Below, one piece after another: positions 39,803 to 48,900 of a stretch of DNA of 64,000 nucleotides. A program made the translations under genes and the position numbers. Position 1 is the first letter of the stretch, and the number at the start of each line of letters is the position of its first letter. Under the pieces are notes generated by a model that had not been told where the DNA came from, did not search any database, and saw only the letters and a list, made by a program, of their open reading frames with translations. The DNA comes from Methanoregula sp. (GTDB taxonomy: Archaea; Halobacteriota; Methanomicrobia; Methanomicrobiales; Methanospirillaceae): contig JAJRBZ010000038.1 of NCBI GenBank assembly GCA_028679185.1, positions 1-64,000 of the forward strand. The letters are read 5' to 3'.

Positions 39803-40219
39803 ATGTTCAGGAAGATCATTGAGATTACGACTCAACGGGAAGGAGAGATAATCGATATTACTCCGGAGATAAAAAAAGCTGTCCATGACAGTAAAGTACA
39901 TGATGGACTTGTCCATCTCTTTGTACAGCACTCTACGGCGGCACTCACGACAATCGAGTTTGAACCCGGAGTACTTTTGGATCTTAAACGATCACTGTCG
40001 GTCCTTGCCCCGGATAATGCTGAATATGCACACAATGCAAGGTGGGGTGACGGAAACGGGCGTTCCCATGTTAAGGCCGCTCTTGTCGGCCCTTCCCTCA
40101 CTATACCGGTTGACCGGGGAACCCTGATGTGCGGGACATGGCAGCAGATAGTCCTGATTGAGCTTGATGTTAACGCAGGCCGAAAACGGGAAGTGGTGTG
40201 CACGATTCTGGGAAATTAA
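39803..40219 (+). CDS. YjbQ family (UPF0047) protein
   Basis: This 138-residue protein belongs to the YjbQ/UPF0047 family, a trimeric beta-barrel fold; some members show thiamine-phosphate-synthase activity in vitro, which is not proof of role. Family segments are VHLFVQHSTAALTTIEFE, HNARWGDGNGRSHVKAAL and GTWQQIVLIELD, with conserved His and Glu residues that form a putative active site. The ATG at 39803 is the family start; the track starts 15 codons earlier. It diverges from the MFS gene. Confidence 0.88.
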   Translation: MFRKIIEITTQREGEIIDITPEIKKAVHDSKVHDGLVHLFVQHSTAALTTIEFEPGVLLDLKRSLSVLAPDNAEYAHNARWGDGNGRSHVKAALVGPSLTIPVDRGTLMCGTWQQIVLIELDVNAGRKREVVCTILGN

Positions 40220-40487
40220 TGAGGTGCTGCGTGCGCCGGATAAATGCTCAATGGAAGCTTAATGTATACCAGAATATTTCTTCCAGCTGCTCCATTACAC
40301 CAGAAATGTGAATCCATCCGGACAGTTATTGGAGCATCCCCGCGTTCTGTAAAGTGGCAGTACAGGTGAATGTCACGGTTCACCGAGGTATCCTGCAAAT
40401 GAATTTCGTAGTATCACATAAAAAATGATTCTGACGACGCTGATCTGTTTGTCATCTCATCGTGTCTGTTCCCTGCCCTTTCCCCGA

Positions 40488-40745
40488 TTATTCAGTGAAC
40501 GCAATATAGAGCGCGGCAGCAACAAACAGGTATCCACAGATCCTCAGAAGGACAAAAGTAACTTCAGGAAACAGGGTAAGCCCGAGCAATGTGTTGAGGT
40601 GCGATAATCCAAACATTCCAAATGCAATTCCGATAAACAGCGCACCAATAGATTCCCTTTTCCGATATACGAAGTATCCCAGCAGGAGGATGGCTGCGCA
40701 CAGGATAAGGTTTACCAGGACAATGGGATCAGGAACGAAAGCCAC
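40488..40745 (-). CDS. Small three-helix membrane protein (85 aa)
   Basis: This 85-residue protein starts at GTG and is almost entirely three hydrophobic helices (VLVNLILCAAILLLGYFVY, IGALFIGIAFGMFGLSHL, VTFVLLRICGYLFVAAALYI). No family is recognised. A GGTGA-like site lies upstream. It is convergent with YjbQ. Confidence 0.55.
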   Translation of the reverse strand: MAFVPDPIVLVNLILCAAILLLGYFVYRKRESIGALFIGIAFGMFGLSHLNTLLGLTLFPEVTFVLLRICGYLFVAAALYIAFTE

Positions 40746-41029
40746 AGTTTTTTGTTCACCGATTTCCTCTTGGTGTTGTCTGTATTAAAGATATCACACC
40801 GCTCTGGTTAGGTGTGAGGGAAGACGGGCTGGTTATTTTGAGAAAACCGGTTCGTCCGATCCGTACCGCCCTGCGTGGAAGCATGTAAGATCCTATGGCG
40901 GAACATAAGTTAAAAGCCCTGTGGATTATCGCTTTATTACATGCAGGAAGGGAATTAAGAAAAATTTTATATCTTCACTACCTATCCACATGACTACTCA
41001 GTCAAATTTTAAAAAAGAGAGTGTCTGTT

Positions 41030-42262
41030 ATGCTCTACCGTACAGTCCCCAAAACCGGTGATAAACTCTCTGTCCTCGGCTTCGGATATATGCGGCTGCC
41101 ACAAAAAAAAAGCGGCGGTATTGATGAAGAACGTGCCATCCGCCAACTAAGATATGCCATTGACAACGGGGTAAATTATGTTGACACGGCACCTGCCTAT
41201 CATTTCGGAAAAAGTGAGAAAGTGCTTGCCCGTGCACTCGCAGATGGTTACCGGGAAAAAGTCCGGATTGCAACAAAACTCCCTCCATGGTCAGTTCATT
41301 CCCGGGATGATATGGACAGGATTCTTTCATCACAACTTGCCACGCTCCATACCAGTCATATTGATTATTACCTCCTGCACAGTCTGTCGAAGGTTACCTG
41401 GGAGAAGATGAAAAATCTCGGTGTACGGGAATTCCTCGATTCTGCAAAAAAAGACTCAAGAATAAATAATGCCGGTTTTTCGTTCCATGGTGACACCGCA
41501 ACATTCAAAGAAATTATTGATTCGTATGACTGGGAATTCTGCCAGATTCAGTATAATTATCTTGATGAGCACATCCAGGCCGGCACTGAAGGGCTTTCTT
41601 ATGCGGCAGGAAAACAGCTCGGCGTAATGATTATGGAGCCGCTCCGTGGTGGTAACCTTGCAGGACCGGTACCGGATGAGATAAAAAGAATTTGGGATGA
41701 ATCATCTGTTAAACGATCCCCGGCCGAATGGGCGTTTCGCTGGGTATGGAACCATCCTGAAGTTACCGTTGTCCTTTCCGGGATGAACGATGAAATCCAT
41801 ATTGATGAAAACCTTCGCATCGCACAGGACGCTATCCCGAATTCACTCTCACCGGCAGAACTTGACAGCATTGCCCGTGTTCGCGATATGTTCCAGCAAC
41901 GAATGAAGGTCGGTTGCTCGGGCTGTGGGTACTGCATGCCATGTCCTGCAGGCGTTGATATCCCGGGCTGTTTTTCCCTTTATAATGCCCATCATCTTTT
42001 TCCTCAAGACCGTAGTGCAAAATTCCAATATTTGGGCCGTCATGGCGGTTTACTCTCTCCCGTTTCTTATGCCGGTCTGTGCAGGCAATGCGGTAAATGT
42101 GTAAAGAGCTGCCCCCAGCATTTGAGTATCCCCGATCATCTCCAAGACGTATCAACAGACATGGAGGGTATGATGGGTGTAATTGTCCCGTTGCTTAAGG
42201 GTGGTCTCTGGTGTATGAATCAGATCGGGCGTATCGGGCAGATTTTTGCGTTCAACAAATAA
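41030..42262 (+). CDS. Aldo/keto reductase with C-terminal ferredoxin-like domain
   Basis: This 410-residue protein has an aldo/keto reductase barrel (VLGFGYMRLPQK, YVDTAPAYHFGKSE with catalytic Asp and Tyr, ATKLPPW) followed by a cysteine-rich segment: CSGCGYCMPCPAGVDIPG and CRQCGKCVKSCPQ, two [4Fe-4S] motifs. This fusion is common in anaerobes and suggests electron transfer between ferredoxin and a carbonyl substrate; the substrate is unknown. The ATG at 41030 is preferred to the track's GTG at 41021. Confidence 0.9.
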   Translation: MLYRTVPKTGDKLSVLGFGYMRLPQKKSGGIDEERAIRQLRYAIDNGVNYVDTAPAYHFGKSEKVLARALADGYREKVRIATKLPPWSVHSRDDMDRILSSQLATLHTSHIDYYLLHSLSKVTWEKMKNLGVREFLDSAKKDSRINNAGFSFHGDTATFKEIIDSYDWEFCQIQYNYLDEHIQAGTEGLSYAAGKQLGVMIMEPLRGGNLAGPVPDEIKRIWDESSVKRSPAEWAFRWVWNHPEVTVVLSGMNDEIHIDENLRIAQDAIPNSLSPAELDSIARVRDMFQQRMKVGCSGCGYCMPCPAGVDIPGCFSLYNAHHLFPQDRSAKFQYLGRHGGLLSPVSYAGLCRQCGKCVKSCPQHLSIPDHLQDVSTDMEGMMGVIVPLLKGGLWCMNQIGRIGQIFAFNK

Positions 42263-42367
42263 CCCGGGTTATTACACAGGTATAGCGCACTGTAATTCTT
42301 CTTTTATCAAAAACCGGATCCAAAAAATGATTTTTTATTGATTTTCAGACATTTATTTTCGGGTGCG

Positions 42368-43297
42368 TCAGTTCGAGCCGGGGATCCGTGGAATCTCCCG
42401 CATCGATTTTACCAGGAAAAATCCTACTACCCCAAACGTAATCACCGGTGATATCCAGAACGGGATATGAACGCTGAACCCCTCCATGATCATAATAATT
42501 CCAAGGAATAATATTGAGTACATTGCACCGTTCTTTAAATAACGGTATTTTTTGATATTTTCAACATTACGCACGGTGAGTTCACGTACGACAAATGCCC
42601 CGATACCATTGCCGATCAGAATCAGGGGGACTGCCATGGTGAATGCGAATGCACCGATGACCCCGTCAATTGAGAATGTGGCATCGATAACTTCCAGATA
42701 AAAGATTTTGCTGAGATCTGACATGTCGGAAGAACGGAGCATCTTTTCCTCAGCGAGTTCAGCATTCTTTCTAAATCCATGCACGATAAAAAAAGCCGTG
42801 GAGCCTACAACAGATCCAAATGCAATAAGTGGACTTTTTTCCAGAGCGAACCAGACAAGACAGGTCAGCAGGACAGATACAAGAGCAAAGAACCAGACAC
42901 CTTTTGTGGCAATATAGCGCTCTCCCGTCAGGCCGAAATTTTTATTTTCCAGAAACAGCCAGTTAAGGAACAAAAAAAGCAAAAACGTCCCCCCGGCCAT
43001 CAGAAGAATAGGAGCAGACTGTTCGATGGATGCAATAACTATCGGATCACTTGTGAGTGTGGCGGTGAATGCCTCCAGCGGGCTGAGCGCGGGGGCAGAT
43101 GCCCAGACAATCAGCCAGGGCAACAGCCCCCGAACCGCAAAAACCGCAAGTATCAAGCCCCAAAGTAAAAACCAGCGTTTTGCCCTTTCACTCATAGTGC
43201 TGAGCACTTCGGCATTGATAATGGCATTGTCAATGCTGGTAATGGTCTCAAACAAAACGAGACCTGCAATAACAAGGATGATGGTAAGGATGTCCAT
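42368..43297 (-). CDS. DUF475 (TerC-like) integral membrane protein
   Basis: This 309-residue protein has about eight or nine transmembrane helices. It keeps ETITSIDNAIINAEVLS near the N terminus and FYLEVIDATFSIDGVIGAFAF in the middle, each with acidic residues inside a helix; this is the pattern of DUF475 and the TerC group. TerC-like proteins are linked to metal (manganese) export in some bacteria, so ion transport is a reasonable guess only. No operon partner is seen. Confidence 0.82.
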   Translation of the reverse strand: MDILTIILVIAGLVLFETITSIDNAIINAEVLSTMSERAKRWFLLWGLILAVFAVRGLLPWLIVWASAPALSPLEAFTATLTSDPIVIASIEQSAPILLMAGGTFLLFLFLNWLFLENKNFGLTGERYIATKGVWFFALVSVLLTCLVWFALEKSPLIAFGSVVGSTAFFIVHGFRKNAELAEEKMLRSSDMSDLSKIFYLEVIDATFSIDGVIGAFAFTMAVPLILIGNGIGAFVVRELTVRNVENIKKYRYLKNGAMYSILFLGIIMIMEGFSVHIPFWISPVITFGVVGFFLVKSMREIPRIPGSN

Positions 43298-43550
43298 GAA
43301 TCACACTATAAAGGATTTTTTGCAAAAAAAAATGTACTGGAGGAACAATACCATTATGCCTGTTAAACGATACCAGCTGGGCTTTTTTACCGCAAATTCC
43401 ATACGTATTCTCATTAGTCCGGGATCCTGAAGATTCCTGAAGGTTGATGGTCCATTACAGGATCAACTGATCTCCCTGGTCAACGGGGAGTGTCCAGAAT
43501 CCCGTATGGCCGGACAGCGAGCAACCAGGGCAACTATGACACAGTAATAA

Positions 43551-43562
43551 TTGATATATATA
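43551..43562 (+). promoter_or_regulatory. TATA box just upstream of the degenerate kinase gene
   Basis: TTGATATATATAAT lies about 25 bases before the ATG at 43582, and the gap has no ribosome binding site. This spacing suggests a leaderless transcript, common in archaea. Confidence 0.45.
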
Positions 43563-43581
43563 ATTGTATTACAGAATGTAA

Positions 43582-45984
43582 ATGGATCAGAACGTCAGTC
43601 TGGTGAAGTTGGTTGCAGTGATATCGGTTCTTTATATTGATGATGATCAGGTCTTTCTGGACTTTGGCAGGCAGTATATGGAACAGGATACGAATATTAA
43701 AGTGAATACAGTCCTTTCTGCGAGAGAGGCCCTTCAACTTCTGAAAACTGATGTGTTTGACGCGATAATTTCTGAATATGAAATGCCGGACATTGATGGA
43801 ATTCAGTTACTCAAAACCGTCCGTGAAAAATTTTCAAAAATTCCTTTCATAATTTTTTCTGACAAAAACAGGGAAGAGATCTTCATTGAAGCTATCAACA
43901 ACGGTGCTGACTATTATGTCAAAAAAGGTGGAGATCCCAAAACCCAGTTTGCCGAATTATCCTTCAAGGTCCGGCGTGCTGTTGAATTTCAGGAAAGCGA
44001 ACGGAAAATTGCCCGCCTCAACCGTATAGATTCTGTTCTCCGCCGGATCAATGAGGCGGAAGTAGATATCCATGACCGGATGCAGTTAATGCAGGAAGTC
44101 TGCAAAATCATGGTCAAGGAGGGAGGATTTTTACTGGCCTGGGTCGGATTTGAGAATCCGGAAACCCGCAGGGTCAGAAGTATTGTTGCGAGCGGGGCAG
44201 TAGATGATTTTTTTGTAATGATTAGAACAGCATCCGATGATATTGTGAATGGGCAGGGACCAACTGTTAATGCAATCAGAACGGGAAAGCATATCATATG
44301 CAACAATATCACGGCATTTCCCGACATTGGGATGTGGGAAGAATATGCTATCAGGAAGGGGTACAGGTCCGCTGCCGCATTCCCGTTAATTATTGGGAAA
44401 ACAGCACGAGGGGCGATCACCCTTTACTCCGGTGTCAGTAACTTTTTTACCGATGCTGAGATCCGGTTACTCACCGGAATTTCAGAAGATATCTCGTTTG
44501 TGCTTACGACATTGGAAACGGAGGATACAAACAGAAGGGTTCAGGAGAAATTGGAATATTCAGAGCATCGATTATCTGAAATTATTAATTCTCTCCCGGC
44601 TGCGACATTTGCCATAGATACAAATGATACGGTGATTCTCTGGAACAAAACAATGGAGAAACTCACAAAGGTCAGTGCCGGGCAGGTACTTGGACGACGC
44701 AATTACGAATATTCTTTCCACCTGTTTGGAGAACGAATTCCCGGACTTCTTGATCTGGTTTTTGAACCTGATGCGGAACTGGAGAAATACCATTACACGG
44801 CTATAGAACGGACTGATACTACTGTCAGGGCAAAAATACATCGCCCCCGCCTCAAAGGCACCCCATCTATTCTTGAGATTATTGCTTCTCCTTTATATGA
44901 CCAGCAGGGGCAGCTCTCCGGTGCGATTGAATCGATATATGATATCACGGAAATCAATAAAAAAGATGAAAAATTTCATCGGTTATTTGAAAATAGTGAT
45001 TATGGTATTCTTATCCTCGAATCTGATACAAACAAGATTATTGATGTAAATCCGTCTGTTCTTACTCTTACAGGGTTTTCGCTGGAATATCTGATCGGCA
45101 AAACCATTGAGGAAACTGGTTTTTTTAAGGAAAAATTTCTGGCTGAACAATTCTATGCAGAGCTGAAAAAAACAGGAAATATACTATTCAAAGACATCCC
45201 GCTGGAGACAAAAAGCGGCATGATTATTGACGTGGAATTTATATGCAGGGTAATTTCCCTGAACGATCATTCGGTCACAGAGTGTTCTATTCACGACATA
45301 TCTGATCGGAAGCGGACTGAAAGTGCCCAGGTCCTCTCCAGAAAAAATCTCAATACATTGTCCAGCATGATCCGGCATGATATCCTGAATCAGCTTATGG
45401 TTGTCAGCGGTTCTCTTGAACTTGCATCCTATGTCCTGCAGGAACCTGATGTATTAAAACATCTCAATCGTGCTCAGACAGCAACAAAAACCATACAACG
45501 ACAGATAATATTCACCAGGGAATATGAAAATCTTGGTGCAGATGTCCCGGACTGGCAAAGAATATCAACTGTTGTCCACAGGGCATTCTTGGAAGTTGAA
45601 GCAGATACAGTGAGTCTGAACATAAAGGAGGATAATTTTGATGTCTTTGCAGATCCGCTCTTTGAAAAGGCTTTTTATCTTTTGTTCAATTATGTACACA
45701 AATACGGGGAAAAAGTTACAAGAATCGACGTCTTTAATGTCTGCACAGGTACAGAACTTATCATAACGATTGCTGATAACGGGACAGGGATTTCACCGGA
45801 AAACAAACCCCATCTCTTTGAATGGAGAGCAGGGAATGAAAAGACCCTCAGTCTCTTTCTGGTACAGAAAATTCTTTCAAGTACCGGTATAACAATCCGT
45901 GAGACAGGAGAGTTCAAAAAAGGAACACGGTTTGAAATTATTGTTCCGAAGGATGGCTTTCGTACCGGATCAATTCAACCCTGA
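43582..45984 (+). CDS. REC-GAF-PAS-PAS histidine kinase with degenerate active sites (probable pseudokinase)
   Basis: This 800-residue protein has REC (about 14-130), GAF (about 155-310), two PAS domains (about 330-450 and 455-575) and a kinase core. The receiver phospho-Asp is replaced by Glu: FDAIISEYEMPDIDG, where both neighbouring paralogues read SDYQMP. The H-box is kept (SSMIRHDILNQ), but the N-box reads FYLLFNYVHKYG where paralogues have FYNLLENAVRHG, losing the metal-binding Asn, and the G2 box reads GNEKTLSLFL instead of GKNTGYGLFL. It probably binds or relays signals without ATP-dependent phosphorylation, or is phosphorylated in trans. The reading frame is intact, so it is not an ordinary pseudogene. 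Confidence 0.9.
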   Translation: MDQNVSLVKLVAVISVLYIDDDQVFLDFGRQYMEQDTNIKVNTVLSAREALQLLKTDVFDAIISEYEMPDIDGIQLLKTVREKFSKIPFIIFSDKNREEIFIEAINNGADYYVKKGGDPKTQFAELSFKVRRAVEFQESERKIARLNRIDSVLRRINEAEVDIHDRMQLMQEVCKIMVKEGGFLLAWVGFENPETRRVRSIVASGAVDDFFVMIRTASDDIVNGQGPTVNAIRTGKHIICNNITAFPDIGMWEEYAIRKGYRSAAAFPLIIGKTARGAITLYSGVSNFFTDAEIRLLTGISEDISFVLTTLETEDTNRRVQEKLEYSEHRLSEIINSLPAATFAIDTNDTVILWNKTMEKLTKVSAGQVLGRRNYEYSFHLFGERIPGLLDLVFEPDAELEKYHYTAIERTDTTVRAKIHRPRLKGTPSILEIIASPLYDQQGQLSGAIESIYDITEINKKDEKFHRLFENSDYGILILESDTNKIIDVNPSVLTLTGFSLEYLIGKTIEETGFFKEKFLAEQFYAELKKTGNILFKDIPLETKSGMIIDVEFICRVISLNDHSVTECSIHDISDRKRTESAQVLSRKNLNTLSSMIRHDILNQLMVVSGSLELASYVLQEPDVLKHLNRAQTATKTIQRQIIFTREYENLGADVPDWQRISTVVHRAFLEVEADTVSLNIKEDNFDVFADPLFEKAFYLLFNYVHKYGEKVTRIDVFNVCTGTELIITIADNGTGISPENKPHLFEWRAGNEKTLSLFLVQKILSSTGITIRETGEFKKGTRFEIIVPKDGFRTGSIQP

Positions 45985-46164
45985 TAAAAAATCCGGAAAT
46001 GAAGACAATTTTTTCACCATCTCAGCTGCTTTTTTATAGAATCAATTGAACTGTTTGTGATGAATTTGTTATCACCGTTACCCAGTCTTTCCGGTTACGA
46101 ATATATCAGTTCTGGTACAAACGAACATAAAAATAAATCCTTAACGGAACAATATTAAAATTTA

Positions 46165-47943
46165 ATGATTTCGCTCCTTTATGCAGATGACGAGCCGGAT
46201 CTGCTTGATCTCTGCAAACTTTTTCTTGAGCGGGAAGGAGAGTTCTCTGTAACTACAGTCACTTCTGCCAATGAGGGGTTGAAGATCCTTGCTGACGGGA
46301 AGATTGAGGGCATAATTTCTGATTACCAGATGCCGTTAATGGACGGGATTGAATTCCTTAAACAGGTAAGGAGGGATTACAAGGATATTCCATTCATCCT
46401 CTTCACCGGCAAAGGACGCGAGGAAGTTGTTATTGAAGCCATCAATAATGGTGCTGATTTTTACCTCCAGAAGGGGGGAGATCCACGTGCCCAGTTCAGC
46501 GAACTAAGTCATAAAATGAGGCAGGCAATCCGGAGGAAAAAGGCAGAGGAAGATCTTCGCATGATGAAAGCAACTGTGAGTAATGCTGCTGAAGGCATTC
46601 TCTGGATTAACCAGGATGGCGGGATCACATTTTTCAATGATACTATCTGTTCCATGCTTGGCTATTCCCGGGAGGAATTTGCCTGCCTCACGATACAGGA
46701 TATTAATCCAGGGTTGTTTGAGAACCATATACTTTCCCTCTGGGAACGGGTGAAAGAAAGGAACTATAATACAGTGCAGGATAAGAACAGGAAAAAAGAT
46801 GGATCAACAATTCCCGTCGAAATTCTTCTTAATTACATCGAATTTGGTTCAAACGCATACGTTTTCGCATTTGTCAGGGATATTACCGACCGAAAAAGGG
46901 CTGAGGATGAACTGAAGTCTGCCTATGAAAAGAATCAGGGGCTCATGGATTATGCAAATGATGCAATTTTTATCGCAGACACTGAAACCGGTATGCTGCT
47001 TGACGCAAATAAAAAAACACAGGCAATGATTGGAAGGACACTTAAAGAAATCCAGAGAATGCACGAAAGTGAACTACACCCAAAAGAAGAAGAGGAAAAA
47101 TACCGGGCCTATTTCAAAAAACATGCCTTTGAAGGGACGGGATTACAAGAGGAGGTCGTTGTAGATAAAAATGGTAATCATATCCCGGTCATTGTCAGCG
47201 CTACAATACTCTATGTTGGAGGACGCCGCTGTCTGATGGGGATATTCCATGATATCTCAGATATCAAAAAGGCGCATGATTCCCTGCAACTCGCCAATAA
47301 AAAACTCAACCTGCTTGCAGAGATCACCCGGCACGATATCAGGAATAAACTTACCATACTCGGGGGGTATCTTGAACTGTTCAACGATCACCCGCCGGAA
47401 CCCCAGCACTCCATGTATCTTGATAAGCTGAAAACTGCAGTCACGATGATCACAGCAAATATTGAGTTCACCAAACTCTATCAGGATCTTGGAGTGGTCG
47501 CACCGTCCTGGCAGAAAGTCAACGAAACGTTTTATAAAGCCTGTACCCACATTGACATAAAAAAAATACGGTTCGAATCTGAAAAAGATGAACTGGAGAT
47601 ATTTGCCGATCCCCTGCTTGAAAGGGTATTTTACAACATTGTGCAGAATGCTGTAGAGCATGGTACCAGGGTATCTGTTGTCAGACTTTCATGGTCTGAA
47701 ACAGCCGATGGTCTTCTCATCCGACTGGAAGATGACGGGATAGGTATTCCTGCGCAAGACAAGGAGACAATTTTCGAGAGAGGATTTGGCAAGAATACCG
47801 GGCTGGGATTATTCCTTTCACGGGAAATCCTGTCAATTACCAATATTACAATAAAAGAATCCGGGGAATTCCAGCATGGTGCCCGTTTTGAAATGTTAGT
47901 GCCAAAAGGCATATATCGCTTTACCAGAACCCGGGATCATTAA
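46165..47943 (+). CDS. REC-PAS-PAS sensor histidine kinase
   Basis: This 592-residue kinase has a receiver domain (LLYADDEPD; phospho-Asp in IISDYQMPLMDG, about 52), two PAS domains (about 135-250 and 255-370), an H-box AEITRHDIRNKL (about 390) and intact ATPase motifs (N-box FYNIVQNAVEHG, G1 EDDGIGIP, G2 GFGKNTGLGLFL). It is closely related to the kinase at 30.5 kb and is 180 bases downstream of the degenerate one. No ribosome binding site is evident; an AT-rich element about 30 bases upstream suggests a leaderless or short-leader transcript. Confidence 0.92.
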   Translation: MISLLYADDEPDLLDLCKLFLEREGEFSVTTVTSANEGLKILADGKIEGIISDYQMPLMDGIEFLKQVRRDYKDIPFILFTGKGREEVVIEAINNGADFYLQKGGDPRAQFSELSHKMRQAIRRKKAEEDLRMMKATVSNAAEGILWINQDGGITFFNDTICSMLGYSREEFACLTIQDINPGLFENHILSLWERVKERNYNTVQDKNRKKDGSTIPVEILLNYIEFGSNAYVFAFVRDITDRKRAEDELKSAYEKNQGLMDYANDAIFIADTETGMLLDANKKTQAMIGRTLKEIQRMHESELHPKEEEEKYRAYFKKHAFEGTGLQEEVVVDKNGNHIPVIVSATILYVGGRRCLMGIFHDISDIKKAHDSLQLANKKLNLLAEITRHDIRNKLTILGGYLELFNDHPPEPQHSMYLDKLKTAVTMITANIEFTKLYQDLGVVAPSWQKVNETFYKACTHIDIKKIRFESEKDELEIFADPLLERVFYNIVQNAVEHGTRVSVVRLSWSETADGLLIRLEDDGIGIPAQDKETIFERGFGKNTGLGLFLSREILSITNITIKESGEFQHGARFEMLVPKGIYRFTRTRDH

Positions 47944-48164
47944 AAATTTTCAATCCAATAACGTGATGACAAGCTTCATTGTGTGCAGTCATGCGCAGGG
48001 CACTATCGTACTTTCGTGAATAAAGCAATGAAAATATTCATATACGTTTGTAAGCGTCAGATAGTAATCTGCCGGACTGGGAATAATCCGCAATTACCCG
48101 GATACTAATCCGGCGGGGATCGCGTTCCCATCAGCAAGTAAAAAAAATTACGACGATGATCACA

Positions 48165-48428
48165 CTAATCAAGAGGGATTGTCTCAAGCTGTGACACGAG
48201 CTCCCAGATCCTGGTTCTGGCGTGAATCGGCATATTGGGATCATTGGAGATTTCATCAATCTTTGAAATCGCCTCCGCTGCACGTAGTCCCATTGCCTTT
48301 GAATTGTTAATAAGCAGCATCCGGGTTTCGTCTGCAACGCGCCGGATGTTTCGGGGTATTGAGCTGTCTTCCTGAATGCGTTGCAGCATAAGAATACAGT
48401 TTTCCATAGTTTTGTCGGGGTTGGGCAT
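48165..48428 (-). CDS. UPF0147 family protein
   Basis: This 87-residue helical protein is a member of the archaeal UPF0147 family: [18 protein letters not shown] at the start and [17 protein letters not shown] followed by [28 protein letters not shown] site lies before the ATG at 48428; the track's longer ORF runs through the promoter region and is wrong. It diverges from the p27-like gene 79 bases away. Function is unknown. Confidence 0.87.
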   Translation of the reverse strand: MPNPDKTMENCILMLQRIQEDSSIPRNIRRVADETRMLLINNSKAMGLRAAEAISKIDEISNDPNMPIHARTRIWELVSQLETIPLD

Positions 48429-48507
48429 GGTATCACCTACCTGTGTACCTGTAGTTAATATGAGGAACCGACATATATAACTTAAATATTGATTTGACGG
48501 TGATTGA

Positions 48508-48900
48508 ATGCCGGTACGTAAGGAAGATGAAATCATGGCTGAACACCTCCTTAAGGGAGGGAAGATGCTTGAAAAGTCCTGTAAAACCTGCGGTTGCCCG
48601 CTCTTTGAAGTCAAGGGAAAGACTCTTTGTGTTGTCTGTGAAGAGCGTGACTCTTCCCTCCAGCAGGCAAACAGCACAGCCGCGCAAGAAAAGGACTACG
48701 GCTTACAGGCCGGGATTGAAGGTTCAAGTCTGCAGGGTAAATTATCTCAGGAAAACACTGTACTCGCAGATGAACTTGCAGGTACAATCCTTGCTCTCTG
48801 CAGGCGTATACAGTCCGAAAAGGATCCAAACCATTGTCTCACGTTAATGAATTCAGTAAAAACAGGCACCGAAGCGCTTCAGATCCTGTGTCAGTTATAG
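48508..48900 (+). CDS. p27 autoantigen (Sjogren/scleroderma autoantigen 1, ZNRD2) zinc-ribbon family protein
   Basis: This 130-residue protein has the family zinc ribbon: [26 protein letters not shown]...KTLCVVCEE with two CxxC pairs (about residues 25-45), then a Gln-rich linker and a C-terminal helical region. GGTGATTGA precedes the ATG. Its function in archaea is unknown. The stop overlaps the convergent hef stop by 10 bases. Confidence 0.85.
   Translation: MPVRKEDEIMAEHLLKGGKMLEKSCKTCGCPLFEVKGKTLCVVCEERDSSLQQANSTAAQEKDYGLQAGIEGSSLQGKLSQENTVLADELAGTILALCRRIQSEKDPNHCLTLMNSVKTGTEALQILCQL

Noticed and set aside
43356-43430. 24-codon ORF after GGAGGA upstream of the degenerate kinase
   Set aside because: It has a good ribosome binding site but is too short to support without conservation data; the sequence shows no motif.
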